This document shows, one piece after another, positions 1-7,011 of a stretch of DNA of 10,111 nt. The DNA is from an uncultured Phycisphaerales bacterium (GTDB taxonomy: Bacteria; Planctomycetota; Phycisphaerae; Phycisphaerales; SM1A02). The stretch is from assembly GCA_946886375.1 (NCBI GenBank), contig CAMPIL010000105.1:1-10111 (forward strand), written 5' to 3'. The stretch's first letter is position 1. Each line of letters opens with the position of its first letter. A program made the translations under genes and the position numbers. The notes beneath the pieces are model-generated. The model made no database searches and was not told the DNA's origin. It saw only the letters and a list, made by a program, of their open reading frames with translations.

Positions 1-1
1 T

Positions 2-733
2 CGCGCTCTGAAGTTCAGCCAGTGGGATCACCGGCCGCTTTCGCCTGCACAACTGCGATATGCCGCGGATGAGGGGCGGTATCTTCCGCTGCTGCAGCAC
101 AAGCTGGAAGAAATGCTGGCGGCGAACCGGACGCATGAGTGGGCTGAGGAAGAGTTTCGAATGCTCTGTGATCCCGCGCGTTACACGTTTGATGCTGAAT
201 CGCAGCGCATCCGGGTTCGAGGCGTGGAGAAACTCACGAGCCGGCAGCGGGCGCTGCTGCGCAACTTGATCTCATGGCGCGATGCGACCGCGCGAACGCA
301 TAACGTGCCGCCTCGCTCTCTGCTTCGGGATGAAGTGGTGTTTGAACTCTCGGCCGCGCCTGTGCAGACGTTGCAGGCTCTCAAGCAAGTTCCCGGCCTG
401 CCCCGCCCCGTCGTTCGCGAATACGCCGAAGAGATTCTGGCCATCACCGCACGGGCGCTGGTTGAGGCTGGCGAGCCGGAGGATACGGAGGCAAGGCCGC
501 GCGTTCGAAAAATGGATCGCGAGCAGCATCGCGAGCGCGTGGATGCGGTATGGGAGGACATTCGACGTGCCAGCGTGGAGCGGGCGATTGATCCGGGAAT
601 CGTGACCAGCAAACGGGAATTGGATCGTGTGCTTCGCGCCATAGAAGCCGGGCAGTCCCCCACCGAGTTTCGGTTGTTCACTGGCTGGCGGCGGATTTTT
701 CTGACGCCGATTCTCAACGCGCTGACAGCGTGA
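2..733 (+). CDS. rnd: RNase D-like 3'-5' exoribonuclease with HRDC domain (5' partial)
   Basis: The open frame enters from the window edge and ends at TGA 731-733, leaving the last 243 residues. RNase D is a DEDDy-family 3'-5' exonuclease that trims structured RNA such as tRNA precursors in the cytoplasm. The visible start (residues 6-30) matches the end of its catalytic domain, QWDHRPLSPAQLRYAADEGR, the region holding the ExoIII motif (YxxxD). Here it reads YAADE, so the expected Asp is Glu (codon 71-73). An HRDC nucleic-acid-binding domain follows at about residues 78-150, with the typical PPRSLLRDE helix and the LxxVPGLP turn. A C-terminal segment (about 190-243, ending GWRRIFLTPIL) resembles the second HRDC-like region of RNase D. 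An ATG at 113 is internal, because the frame and family homology continue upstream of it. It lies 93 bases before actA and has no evident link to respiration. The family call is firm; catalytic competence is uncertain. Confidence 0.85.
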   Translation, partial: RALKFSQWDHRPLSPAQLRYAADEGRYLPLLQHKLEEMLAANRTHEWAEEEFRMLCDPARYTFDAESQRIRVRGVEKLTSRQRALLRNLISWRDATARTHNVPPRSLLRDEVVFELSAAPVQTLQALKQVPGLPRPVVREYAEEILAITARALVEAGEPEDTEARPRVRKMDREQHRERVDAVWEDIRRASVERAIDPGIVTSKRELDRVLRAIEAGQSPTEFRLFTGWRRIFLTPILNALTA

Positions 734-826
734 CGCGGCGCATCCTCTCAGGCCGAACGGCCGAGCCCGCTGCGACAACGGTTTGGAATTTTGCCGTATA
801 GACCCGTTGGCTGTTCGTGCAGCAAG
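734..826 (+). promoter_or_regulatory. Intergenic gap before actA, possible weak promoter
   Basis: This is the only non-trivial gap in the window and the natural place for an act operon promoter. A -10-like TATAGA lies at 797-802. A poor -35-like GCGACA lies at 772-777 with a 19-base spacer, so the fit to a sigma-70 consensus is weak. A short palindrome, GGCCGAACGGCC at 751-762, could form a tiny hairpin. No T-run follows it, so it is not a convincing terminator for the upstream gene; an operator role cannot be excluded. Readthrough from the RNase D gene is also possible. Confidence 0.2.
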
Positions 827-1486
827 ATGCACGTGCAGGTATTTCCCCCGATCGCCAACCTCATTGCGCGTGGCAGCCTGTTGCTGCTGGCGATGGCGGT
901 GGTCATCGGATTGCTGATCTGGTACGGGCTTGTGCGATCGGAATACGTCACTGAAGTGAGCATTGCGCGGGAGCAGCCGGTGCAGTTCAGTCACGAGCAT
1001 CATGTGGCACAACTGGGGCTTGACTGCCGGTACTGTCACACATCGGTCGAGATCTCGCCTTTCGCGGGCATTCCATCAACGTCAATCTGCATGAACTGTC
1101 ACACGGAAATCTGGGCGAACACTCAGTTCCTGGCGCCGGTGCGGGCCAGTTATGAAACCAACCTGCCGCTGATCTGGACTCGCGTGCACAACCTGCCCGA
1201 TTTTGTCTTCTTCAATCACGCCATCCACGTGGCCAAGGGCGTGGGCTGCTCGACGTGTCATGGCCGGGTCGATCGCATGCCGCTGGTCTGGAAAACCGAG
1301 TCGCTGTTCATGAACTGGTGCCTGGATTGCCACAGCGAACCCGAGCGGTTCGTCCGGCCGCGCGACCGCGTGTTCGACATGAACTACCAGCCGCCTTCGA
1401 ATCAATTGGAATTAGGCCGTCAACTCGTTGCCGAGTACGGCATCCGCCGCAGCGGGATCACCGACTGCAATACGTGTCACCGTTGA
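827..1486 (+). CDS. actA: ACIII subunit ActA, membrane-anchored pentaheme cytochrome c
   Basis: ActA is the periplasmic multiheme cytochrome of Alternative Complex III; it carries electrons from the ActB Fe-S subunit towards the terminal acceptor. The 219-residue product has one membrane anchor at about residues 11-36 and five CxxCH heme c sites: C67-RYCH, C88-MNCH, C141-STCH, C165-LDCH and C214-NTCH, the last ending two residues from the C-terminus. His residues in the SHEHH stretch and HAIH region are plausible distal heme ligands, as in cytochrome c7/NrfH-like folds. ATG 827 is chosen because MHVQVFPP is followed at once by the anchor, as in the family. A TTG at 791 would add 12 unrelated-looking residues. 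No good Shine-Dalgarno is visible, only AGCAAG directly before the ATG. First gene of the act cluster; actB starts 13 bases after its stop. Confidence 0.93.
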   Translation: MHVQVFPPIANLIARGSLLLLAMAVVIGLLIWYGLVRSEYVTEVSIAREQPVQFSHEHHVAQLGLDCRYCHTSVEISPFAGIPSTSICMNCHTEIWANTQFLAPVRASYETNLPLIWTRVHNLPDFVFFNHAIHVAKGVGCSTCHGRVDRMPLVWKTESLFMNWCLDCHSEPERFVRPRDRVFDMNYQPPSNQLELGRQLVAEYGIRRSGITDCNTCHR

Positions 1487-1490
1487 GGAG
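1485..1490 (+). promoter_or_regulatory. Ribosome binding site deciding the actB start
   Basis: GAGGAG overlaps the actA stop codon and sits 9 bases before TTG 1500. This supports TTG 1500 as the actB start over the earlier in-frame TTG at 1428, which lies inside actA. Confidence 0.55.
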
Positions 1491-1499
1491 ACTTGGACG

Positions 1500-4421
1500 T
1501 TGGATGGGTCCAGCACACATTCCTCCGCGCCGCGGATTGAAGATGAGTTTCCCCCGGGCGCTGGCGAATGGCCCGAAGGACTCAGCCGCAGGCAGTTCAT
1601 CAATCTGATGGCAGCGTCGGCAGCGCTTGCCGGCGTGCAAGGCTGTGCGCGATTTCCCAAAGAGACGATTGTCCCCTACGTCCATCAGCCTGATGACCTG
1701 ATCCCCGGCCTTCCGCTGCATTTTGCTACCACTTTCACGCTGGATGGTTACGGGCTGGGCATCATCGTGCAAAGCCGCGAAGGCCGACCCATCAAGATCG
1801 AAGGCAACCCGGATCATCCAGCCAGCCTTGGCGCGACCGACGTATTTGCGAAGGCATCGATCCTGGGGCTGTACGACCCGGATCGTTCGCAAGCCGTCGT
1901 GCACCAGGGCGACGTGGTCGAATGGCAGATGTTTCTCAACGCGTGGAGCCAGAAGCGTGCCGAGTTCGGTGAACGCGGCGGGCAAGGGCTGGCGCTGCTG
2001 ACGGGCAACTTCACGTCTCCAACGCTTCTGCACCAGATGGAGGCGCTGTTGGCAAGTAGTCCGGGGATCGCATGGTTTGTTCACGGCCCGGCCCTTACAG
2101 GTATCGCTGGAGCAGCACACTCCGCGCAACAATTTGTGTATCAGTTTGACCGCGCGAAAATCGTGGTCTCGCTGGATGATGATTTCATGACGGTCGATCC
2201 GGGCCGGGTGCGCTATGCGCACGATTTCATTTCCGGCCGGCGCGTGCGCGCGGATCAGACATCGATGAACCGCCTCTACGTCGCCGAGCCGATGCCCTCG
2301 GTGACGGGCAGCAACGCTGACCATCGCGTGCCCGTGCGATCTTCGCGCATTGCTTCGGTGGCACGGCTGCTCGCGCGTGATCTTGGTTTGGCGGTGCAGA
2401 TGCAGCCGCACGACGAGGCTGTCGCACGCGATCTTGGGGAGTGGACCAAGGCGGCCGCCGAAGATCTCAACCAGATTCGCGGCGCGAGCATCGTGACGGC
2501 AGGCATCGGCCAGCCTCCGGCCGTGCACGCGGTTGTTGCTGAGATCAACGCTGCGCTGGGCAACGTCGGCACGACGGTCATTCCCACCTCTGTTCCAAGT
2601 TCCCTGGCCTCGCCCGCCGCGCGATCAATCGCTGACCTGTGCGCTCGCATTCGCGAGGGAAGCATCGAGACGTTGTTTGTGATCGACACCAACCCGGTGT
2701 TCGACGCGCCGGCAGACTTGAACTTTCTTGAAGTCCTCAACGCCGTCCCGCTGAGCATTCACTACGGCCTGTACGTGAATGAGACGGCGCTGCAGTGCGA
2801 GTGGCACATACCGGCCACCCATGAACTGGAGATGTGGAGCGATGCTCGCGCCTATGACGGCACGCCGTCGCTGCTGCAACCCTTGATCGCCCCGTTGTAC
2901 CAGGGCGTCTCGCCGCACGAACTGTTGGCAGCCATCCAGGGCATCAGCGGCTCTACAGGTTACGAAATCGTCCGCTCGTACTGGCGCGAGCAGATCGGCG
3001 AGGCGAATTTCGATTCGTGGTGGCGCGAGTCTTTGCACGCCGGGATCGCCAAAGAACCTCAGGGACCGCAGCCTCGAATCAGTTCCACCAACGACCGCGC
3101 TGGCACGCAACCGACCGCCGCCACTCAATCCGTCGCGGCCGAAGCGCCGCCGACATCCGACGATGAACTTGAAATCGTCTTCAAACCCGATCCTCGTGTG
3201 TGGGATGGACGGTTCGCAAACAACGCCTGGCTTCAGGAACTTCCCCAGCCCGTGACCACGCTGACCTGGGACAACGCTGCGTTCCTAAGCCCTTCTCTTG
3301 GAAGGAAACTGAATCTGAAGACCGGCCAGCGCGTGACGTTGAAGTACCGCGAGTACGAAGTTCAAGCGCCCGTTCTGATCATGCCCGGCCACGCTGAGGA
3401 CAGCGTCACGGTCTATTTTGGTCGCGGCCGCACCGCGGGCGGCCGTGTTGCCGATGGCGTGGGCTTCAACGCGTATCAACTGCGCACGGTGGATGCGCCG
3501 TGGTTTGCTGAGGGACTGCGGGTGCGCCAGACCGCCGGCGAGTATCCCCTCGCCTTCACACAGTATCACCATGACGACTTGAAGGGACGAAACGTCTTTC
3601 ACGCGGGCACCATTCAGCAGTTTCGCGAAGCGCCGCGATCCGTGCTTGGAGAGGAATACCGCGAACCGCTGCTTTCCTTGTATCAGCCTTATGCCTACGA
3701 CGGCTACAAGTGGGGCATGAACATTGACCTCACCGCCTGCATCGGCTGCGGCGTCTGCACCCTCGCCTGCCAGGCAGAAAACAACATTCCCGTTGTCGGC
3801 AAGGAAGGCGTGCGGCGTCAGCGTGAAATGCACTGGATTCGCGTGGATCGGTACCTGGAGGGCGACCCGCATCATCCGCACATGTTTCACGCGCCCGTCC
3901 CGTGCATGCACTGCGAAAAAGCGCCGTGCGAACTGGTCTGTCCTGTAGCCGCTACGTTGCACAACGATGAGGGACTGAACCTCATGGTGTACAACCGGTG
4001 CATCGGCACGCGCTATTGCTCGAACAATTGTCCGTACAAGGTCCGCCGATTCAATTTCTTTGATTACATTCCAGATGACGGCTCGACGATCAACCTTCAA
4101 TTCAACCCCGAAGTGACGGTGCGCGATCGAGGCGTGATGGAAAAATGCACCTATTGCGTGCAGCGGATTGAGTCGGCTCGCATTGCGGCCCAGATCGCCG
4201 ACCGTCGTATACGCGAACACGAGGTTGTGCCGGCCTGCGCACAGGCGTGCCCGACCGCTGCGATCGTCTTCGGCGATCTGAACAATCCTGAGCATCAAGT
4301 GGCGCGGCTCGCCAGGCAGCCGCACGACTATGGCATGCTCTCAGAACTCAACACGCGCCCGCGCACGACCTACCTGGCGCGGATTGCGAATCCCAACCCG
4401 CTGCTTGTGGAGCCCACGTGA
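1500..4421 (+). CDS. actB: ACIII subunit ActB, molybdopterin-oxidoreductase-like and Fe-S protein
   Basis: ActB is the large periplasmic subunit of ACIII; its Fe-S clusters carry electrons from the quinol site of ActC to ActA. The product is 973 residues from TTG 1500. A Tat-like signal with RR at 30-31 is followed by a hydrophobic stretch and a lipobox-like LAGVQGC (C49). Residues about 60-720 resemble the MopB fold, which in this family holds no molybdenum cofactor. The C-terminal ferredoxin-like part has four cysteine groups: CxxCxxCxxxC from C747, CxxCxxxxCxxxC from C802, CIGTRYCSNNC from C834 (the arrangement assigned to the 3Fe-4S cluster), and CTYC at 883 pairing with CAQAC at 913-917. 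A low-complexity Thr/Ala/Pro stretch near residues 525-555 probably links subdomains. The start is TTG 1500, chosen from the GAGGAG site. Family members usually carry a longer leader with a WRSLEEL-like motif before the signal; it is missing here. The stop overlaps the actC start (TGATG). Confidence 0.93.
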   Translation: MDGSSTHSSAPRIEDEFPPGAGEWPEGLSRRQFINLMAASAALAGVQGCARFPKETIVPYVHQPDDLIPGLPLHFATTFTLDGYGLGIIVQSREGRPIKIEGNPDHPASLGATDVFAKASILGLYDPDRSQAVVHQGDVVEWQMFLNAWSQKRAEFGERGGQGLALLTGNFTSPTLLHQMEALLASSPGIAWFVHGPALTGIAGAAHSAQQFVYQFDRAKIVVSLDDDFMTVDPGRVRYAHDFISGRRVRADQTSMNRLYVAEPMPSVTGSNADHRVPVRSSRIASVARLLARDLGLAVQMQPHDEAVARDLGEWTKAAAEDLNQIRGASIVTAGIGQPPAVHAVVAEINAALGNVGTTVIPTSVPSSLASPAARSIADLCARIREGSIETLFVIDTNPVFDAPADLNFLEVLNAVPLSIHYGLYVNETALQCEWHIPATHELEMWSDARAYDGTPSLLQPLIAPLYQGVSPHELLAAIQGISGSTGYEIVRSYWREQIGEANFDSWWRESLHAGIAKEPQGPQPRISSTNDRAGTQPTAATQSVAAEAPPTSDDELEIVFKPDPRVWDGRFANNAWLQELPQPVTTLTWDNAAFLSPSLGRKLNLKTGQRVTLKYREYEVQAPVLIMPGHAEDSVTVYFGRGRTAGGRVADGVGFNAYQLRTVDAPWFAEGLRVRQTAGEYPLAFTQYHHDDLKGRNVFHAGTIQQFREAPRSVLGEEYREPLLSLYQPYAYDGYKWGMNIDLTACIGCGVCTLACQAENNIPVVGKEGVRRQREMHWIRVDRYLEGDPHHPHMFHAPVPCMHCEKAPCELVCPVAATLHNDEGLNLMVYNRCIGTRYCSNNCPYKVRRFNFFDYIPDDGSTINLQFNPEVTVRDRGVMEKCTYCVQRIESARIAAQIADRRIREHEVVPACAQACPTAAIVFGDLNNPEHQVARLARQPHDYGMLSELNTRPRTTYLARIANPNPLLVEPT

Positions 4422-6433
4422 TGGACCTCGCGCGCGCTCCTGCCGCATCCCCATTGCCAGATCAAGCACCGTTGATTCGCGGCCAGCCGACGTATGGCGA
4501 GGTCACCGATCAAATCGCCAGCGTGCCGAGCACGCGCCCTACGCTCGGGTGGCTGGGTCTGCTGGGGCTTTGCTTTGCGATCGTGCTCTTGATGAGCGTG
4601 TCAATCACGTGGCTGCTCATGTGGGGCGTGGGCGTCTGGGGCGTGAACATTCCGGTGGCGTGGGGATTCGCGATCATCAACTTCGTGTGGTGGATCGGCA
4701 TTGGTCACGCAGGCACGTTGATTTCAGCCATTCTGCTGCTGCTGCGCCAGGGATATCGCACCTCGATCAATCGATTCGCCGAGGCGATGACGTTGTTTGC
4801 GGTGGCGAACGCGGGACTGTTTCCCCTGCTTCACCTGGGACGCGTGTGGAAGTTCTATTACCTGTTTCCGTATCCAAGCACGCTGAACCTGTGGCCGCAA
4901 TGGCGCAGCGCGCTGGTCTGGGACGTGTTCGCGGTGTTGACGTACTTCACCGTATCGCTGATTTTCTGGTACGTCGGTCTCATTCCGGACCTGGCCACGA
5001 TGCGCGATTCGGCGCGAACCCGCACCGGCCGCGTGCTTTATGGCATCTTTGCCCTGGGTTGGCGCGGCGACGCACGACACTGGCAGAATCACCAGATGGC
5101 GTATCTGCTCCTTGCCGGGCTGGCCACGCCGCTGGTGGTTTCCGTGCACTCGATCGTGTCGCTGGATTTTTCGATCTCACTGCTACCGGGCTGGCACTCG
5201 ACCATCTTTCCACCCTACTTCGTCGCCGGCGCCATTTTTTCGGGCTTCGCGATGGTCCTGACCATCGCGATCCCGCTTCGGGCGTATTACAAGTTCCACA
5301 ACATCATCACAGAACGGCACTTCGACGCGATGTCGAAGGTCATGCTCGTCAGCGGGTTGATCGTCGCGTACGGCTATGTGATGGAGTACTTCATCGCGTG
5401 GTACAGCCATGATCTCTTCGAACGAGCGATGGCGCACAATCGCGCTTTTGGAGACTACTCGCCTGCGTTCTGGACAATGATTTTCTGCAACGTCATCGTG
5501 CTTCAGGCGCTGTGGTTCCGACGGGTCCGCATCCGGCCCATTTTGCTGTTCATCACGTCGCTCTTGATCAACGTTGGAATGTGGCTGGAGCGATTCGTGA
5601 TCATCGTGACGAGTCTGCAGCGGGACTTCATGCCATCGGCATGGGGCAACTATGTGCCGACGGTTTGGGATGTGACGCTGTTCGTGGGCACGCTGGGGTT
5701 CTTTGGTTTTCTGTTCCTGTTGTTCATTCGCGCGTTGCCTTCCATTTCGATTTCGGAGGTGCGCGAACTTCTGTGGGAACGTGATCGGGCGCACGGTCAC
5801 AAGGATGAGGACGAAGATGAAATCCCGCCGAACGACCCTCCCCCGCATCAGCCCGACACGCCGGTGCGATCACAAGAGAACGAGGGATTGCTCGGCCTGA
5901 TGGCGGAATTCGATCAGCCCGAGCCGCTCATGCACGCTGTAAAGCAATTGCGCGCCAACGGCTATCGCGAACTCCACGCCTATACGCCCTTCCCCGTGGC
6001 CAGACTGCCGCGCGCACTGGGCTTGTCCAGATCTCGCGTGCCGCTGCTCACGCTCGTGGGCGGCATCATCGGCGCTTCGTCGATTTTCGGCCTGATGTAC
6101 TTCTCGGCGGTGATCGACTACCCATTGAACATCGGAGGTCGCCCGCTGAACAGTTGGCAATCGTTCATTCCGATCACCTTTGAAATCGGCGTGCTGTGCG
6201 CTTCGCTCTGCGCGTTTCTGGGCATGCTGGCTTTGAACGGCCTTCCCGCTCCATACCACCCGGTGTTCAACGTGCCGGGGTTCTTTCGCGCTTCACGCGA
6301 CAGGTTCTATTTGTTCGTCAAGAGCCAGGACCGCAATTTCGATCGGGTGCGGACGGCAGACATGCTACGTTCCCTCGGCTCGCTCTCTGTACACGAGATG
6401 CCGCATGGCCGGCCTGAATTGACGCATCAATGA
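4421..6433 (+). CDS. actC-actD: ACIII ActC-ActD fusion: NrfD-like quinol-oxidising subunit joined to DUF3341 subunit
   Basis: ActC is the integral membrane subunit that binds and oxidises quinol; ActD is a small two-helix subunit of the same complex. Here both lie in one uninterrupted 670-residue frame. Residues 1 to about 455 are ActC (NrfD/PsrC family): about ten membrane spans and strongly conserved blocks including GHAGTLISAILLLLRQ, LFPLLHLGRVW, HSIVSLDF (H243, D249) and GWHSTIFPPYFVAGAIFSGF. A hydrophilic linker at about 461-487 is acidic (DEDEDE) and then proline-rich. Residues 488-670 are ActD: GLLGLMAEFDQPEPL, YTPFPV, spans at about 540-562 and 587-608, and the diagnostic YPLNIGGRPLNSWQSFIPIT and LNGLPAPYHPVFNVP. 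In most clusters known to me these are two genes. ATG 4421 overlaps the actB stop and has GGAG at 4409-4412; GTG 4418 would add one residue. The stop overlaps actE by 4 bases. An internal start producing free ActD cannot be excluded. Confidence 0.93.
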   Translation: MDLARAPAASPLPDQAPLIRGQPTYGEVTDQIASVPSTRPTLGWLGLLGLCFAIVLLMSVSITWLLMWGVGVWGVNIPVAWGFAIINFVWWIGIGHAGTLISAILLLLRQGYRTSINRFAEAMTLFAVANAGLFPLLHLGRVWKFYYLFPYPSTLNLWPQWRSALVWDVFAVLTYFTVSLIFWYVGLIPDLATMRDSARTRTGRVLYGIFALGWRGDARHWQNHQMAYLLLAGLATPLVVSVHSIVSLDFSISLLPGWHSTIFPPYFVAGAIFSGFAMVLTIAIPLRAYYKFHNIITERHFDAMSKVMLVSGLIVAYGYVMEYFIAWYSHDLFERAMAHNRAFGDYSPAFWTMIFCNVIVLQALWFRRVRIRPILLFITSLLINVGMWLERFVIIVTSLQRDFMPSAWGNYVPTVWDVTLFVGTLGFFGFLFLLFIRALPSISISEVRELLWERDRAHGHKDEDEDEIPPNDPPPHQPDTPVRSQENEGLLGLMAEFDQPEPLMHAVKQLRANGYRELHAYTPFPVARLPRALGLSRSRVPLLTLVGGIIGASSIFGLMYFSAVIDYPLNIGGRPLNSWQSFIPITFEIGVLCASLCAFLGMLALNGLPAPYHPVFNVPGFFRASRDRFYLFVKSQDRNFDRVRTADMLRSLGSLSVHEMPHGRPELTHQ

Positions 6434-7011
6434 TCCAGCACCGACACATTCTCGCGACTTCTTGGCTGACGCTTTGCGTTGCGGGCGCGGGTTGCGAGGA
6501 AGTGGATATGAAGCGCCAACCTTCGTACCGGCCATTGGAGCCCAGCGCGGTTTTTGCCAATGGGATATCGGCACGGCCGCTTGTTGAGGGCTCCGTCGCG
6601 CGTGAGCATTCGGGGAGCACCGTCGAGATCATTGCGGATGGCGAGTTCATCAGCCGCGTTCCGATGCCGGTCACATACGAGATGCTGTCGCGCGGTCGTG
6701 AGCGATTTGACATTTATTGTGCGCCGTGCCACGGATTGGACGGCTCGGGTTTCGGCATCATCGTGCAGCGTGGATACACGCAGCCGCCGTCATTTCACAC
6801 AGAACGATCGCGCCTGAGGGCCGATGGCTTCATTTTCAGCATCATCTCCATTGGATACGGATGGATGCCGCCATATGCCCAGCAGGTTCGGGTTGAAGAC
6901 CGCTGGGCGATTGTCGCTTACATCCGCGCGTTGCAATTGAGTCAGTACGCCAAAGCGGATGTGTATGACTCCGCATCAGGCGTGCCGGAGGGCAGACCCG
7001 ATGGCCAATAG
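6430..7011 (+). CDS. actE: ACIII subunit ActE, monoheme cytochrome c lipoprotein
   Basis: ActE is a periplasmic monoheme cytochrome of ACIII, likely an electron exit route to the oxidase. The 193-residue product begins with a lipoprotein-like signal peptide ending at C22 (AGAGC). After this come the family blocks RQPSYRPLEPS and ARPLVEGSVAR, a single heme c site CAPCH at 97-101, and M146 in GYGWMPPYA as the probable distal axial ligand, followed by the usual final helix (DRWAIVAYIRAL). Length is normal for ActE. The ATG overlaps the actCD stop by 4 bases (ATGA) and no clear Shine-Dalgarno precedes it, so translation probably depends on coupling. Its 3' end overlaps actF by 11 bases. The call rests on heme motif, conserved blocks and position. 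Confidence 0.92.
   Translation: MIQHRHILATSWLTLCVAGAGCEEVDMKRQPSYRPLEPSAVFANGISARPLVEGSVAREHSGSTVEIIADGEFISRVPMPVTYEMLSRGRERFDIYCAPCHGLDGSGFGIIVQRGYTQPPSFHTERSRLRADGFIFSIISIGYGWMPPYAQQVRVEDRWAIVAYIRALQLSQYAKADVYDSASGVPEGRPDGQ
6987..6991 (+). promoter_or_regulatory. Ribosome binding site deciding the actF start
   Basis: GGAGG, within the end of actE, is 9 bases before ATG 7001. It favours ATG 7001 over the in-frame ATG at 6959, which would add 14 polar residues with no family resemblance. Confidence 0.6.

Noticed and set aside
113..733. A complete 206-residue gene starting at ATG 113
   Set aside because: The same frame is open to the window edge and encodes RNase D sequence before this ATG, so the gene is a 5'-truncated part of a longer protein.
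751..766. GGCCG/CGGCC hairpin as a terminator for the RNase D gene
   Set aside because: The stem is short, the loop is minimal and there is no T-run after it.
791..826. TTG 791 as the start of actA
   Set aside because: It adds 12 residues without family resemblance; ATG 827 places the membrane anchor where ActA proteins have it.
1466..1486. ActA fifth heme site at the extreme C-terminus as a sign of truncation
   Set aside because: Ending shortly after the last CxxCH followed by Arg is, to my knowledge, common in ActA, so this is not evidence of a broken gene.
1428..1499. TTG 1428 as the start of actB
   Set aside because: It lies well inside actA with no ribosome binding site, while TTG 1500 has GAGGAG at good spacing.
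1458..2528. A 356-residue antisense frame opposite the actB N-terminal half
   Set aside because: Arg/His-rich shadow of actB with no recognisable family.
3285..4325. A 346-residue antisense frame opposite the actB Fe-S region
   Set aside because: High GC leaves antisense frames open; the product has no recognisable motif and the sense strand is clearly conserved.
4330..5412. A 360-residue + strand frame overlapping actB and actCD
   Set aside because: Its translation is Arg/Ala-rich without domains and runs across strongly conserved ActC sequence in another frame; it is a composition artefact.
6959..7000. ATG 6959 as the start of actF
   Set aside because: It adds 14 non-conserved residues deeper in actE; ATG 7001 has a strong GGAGG site.
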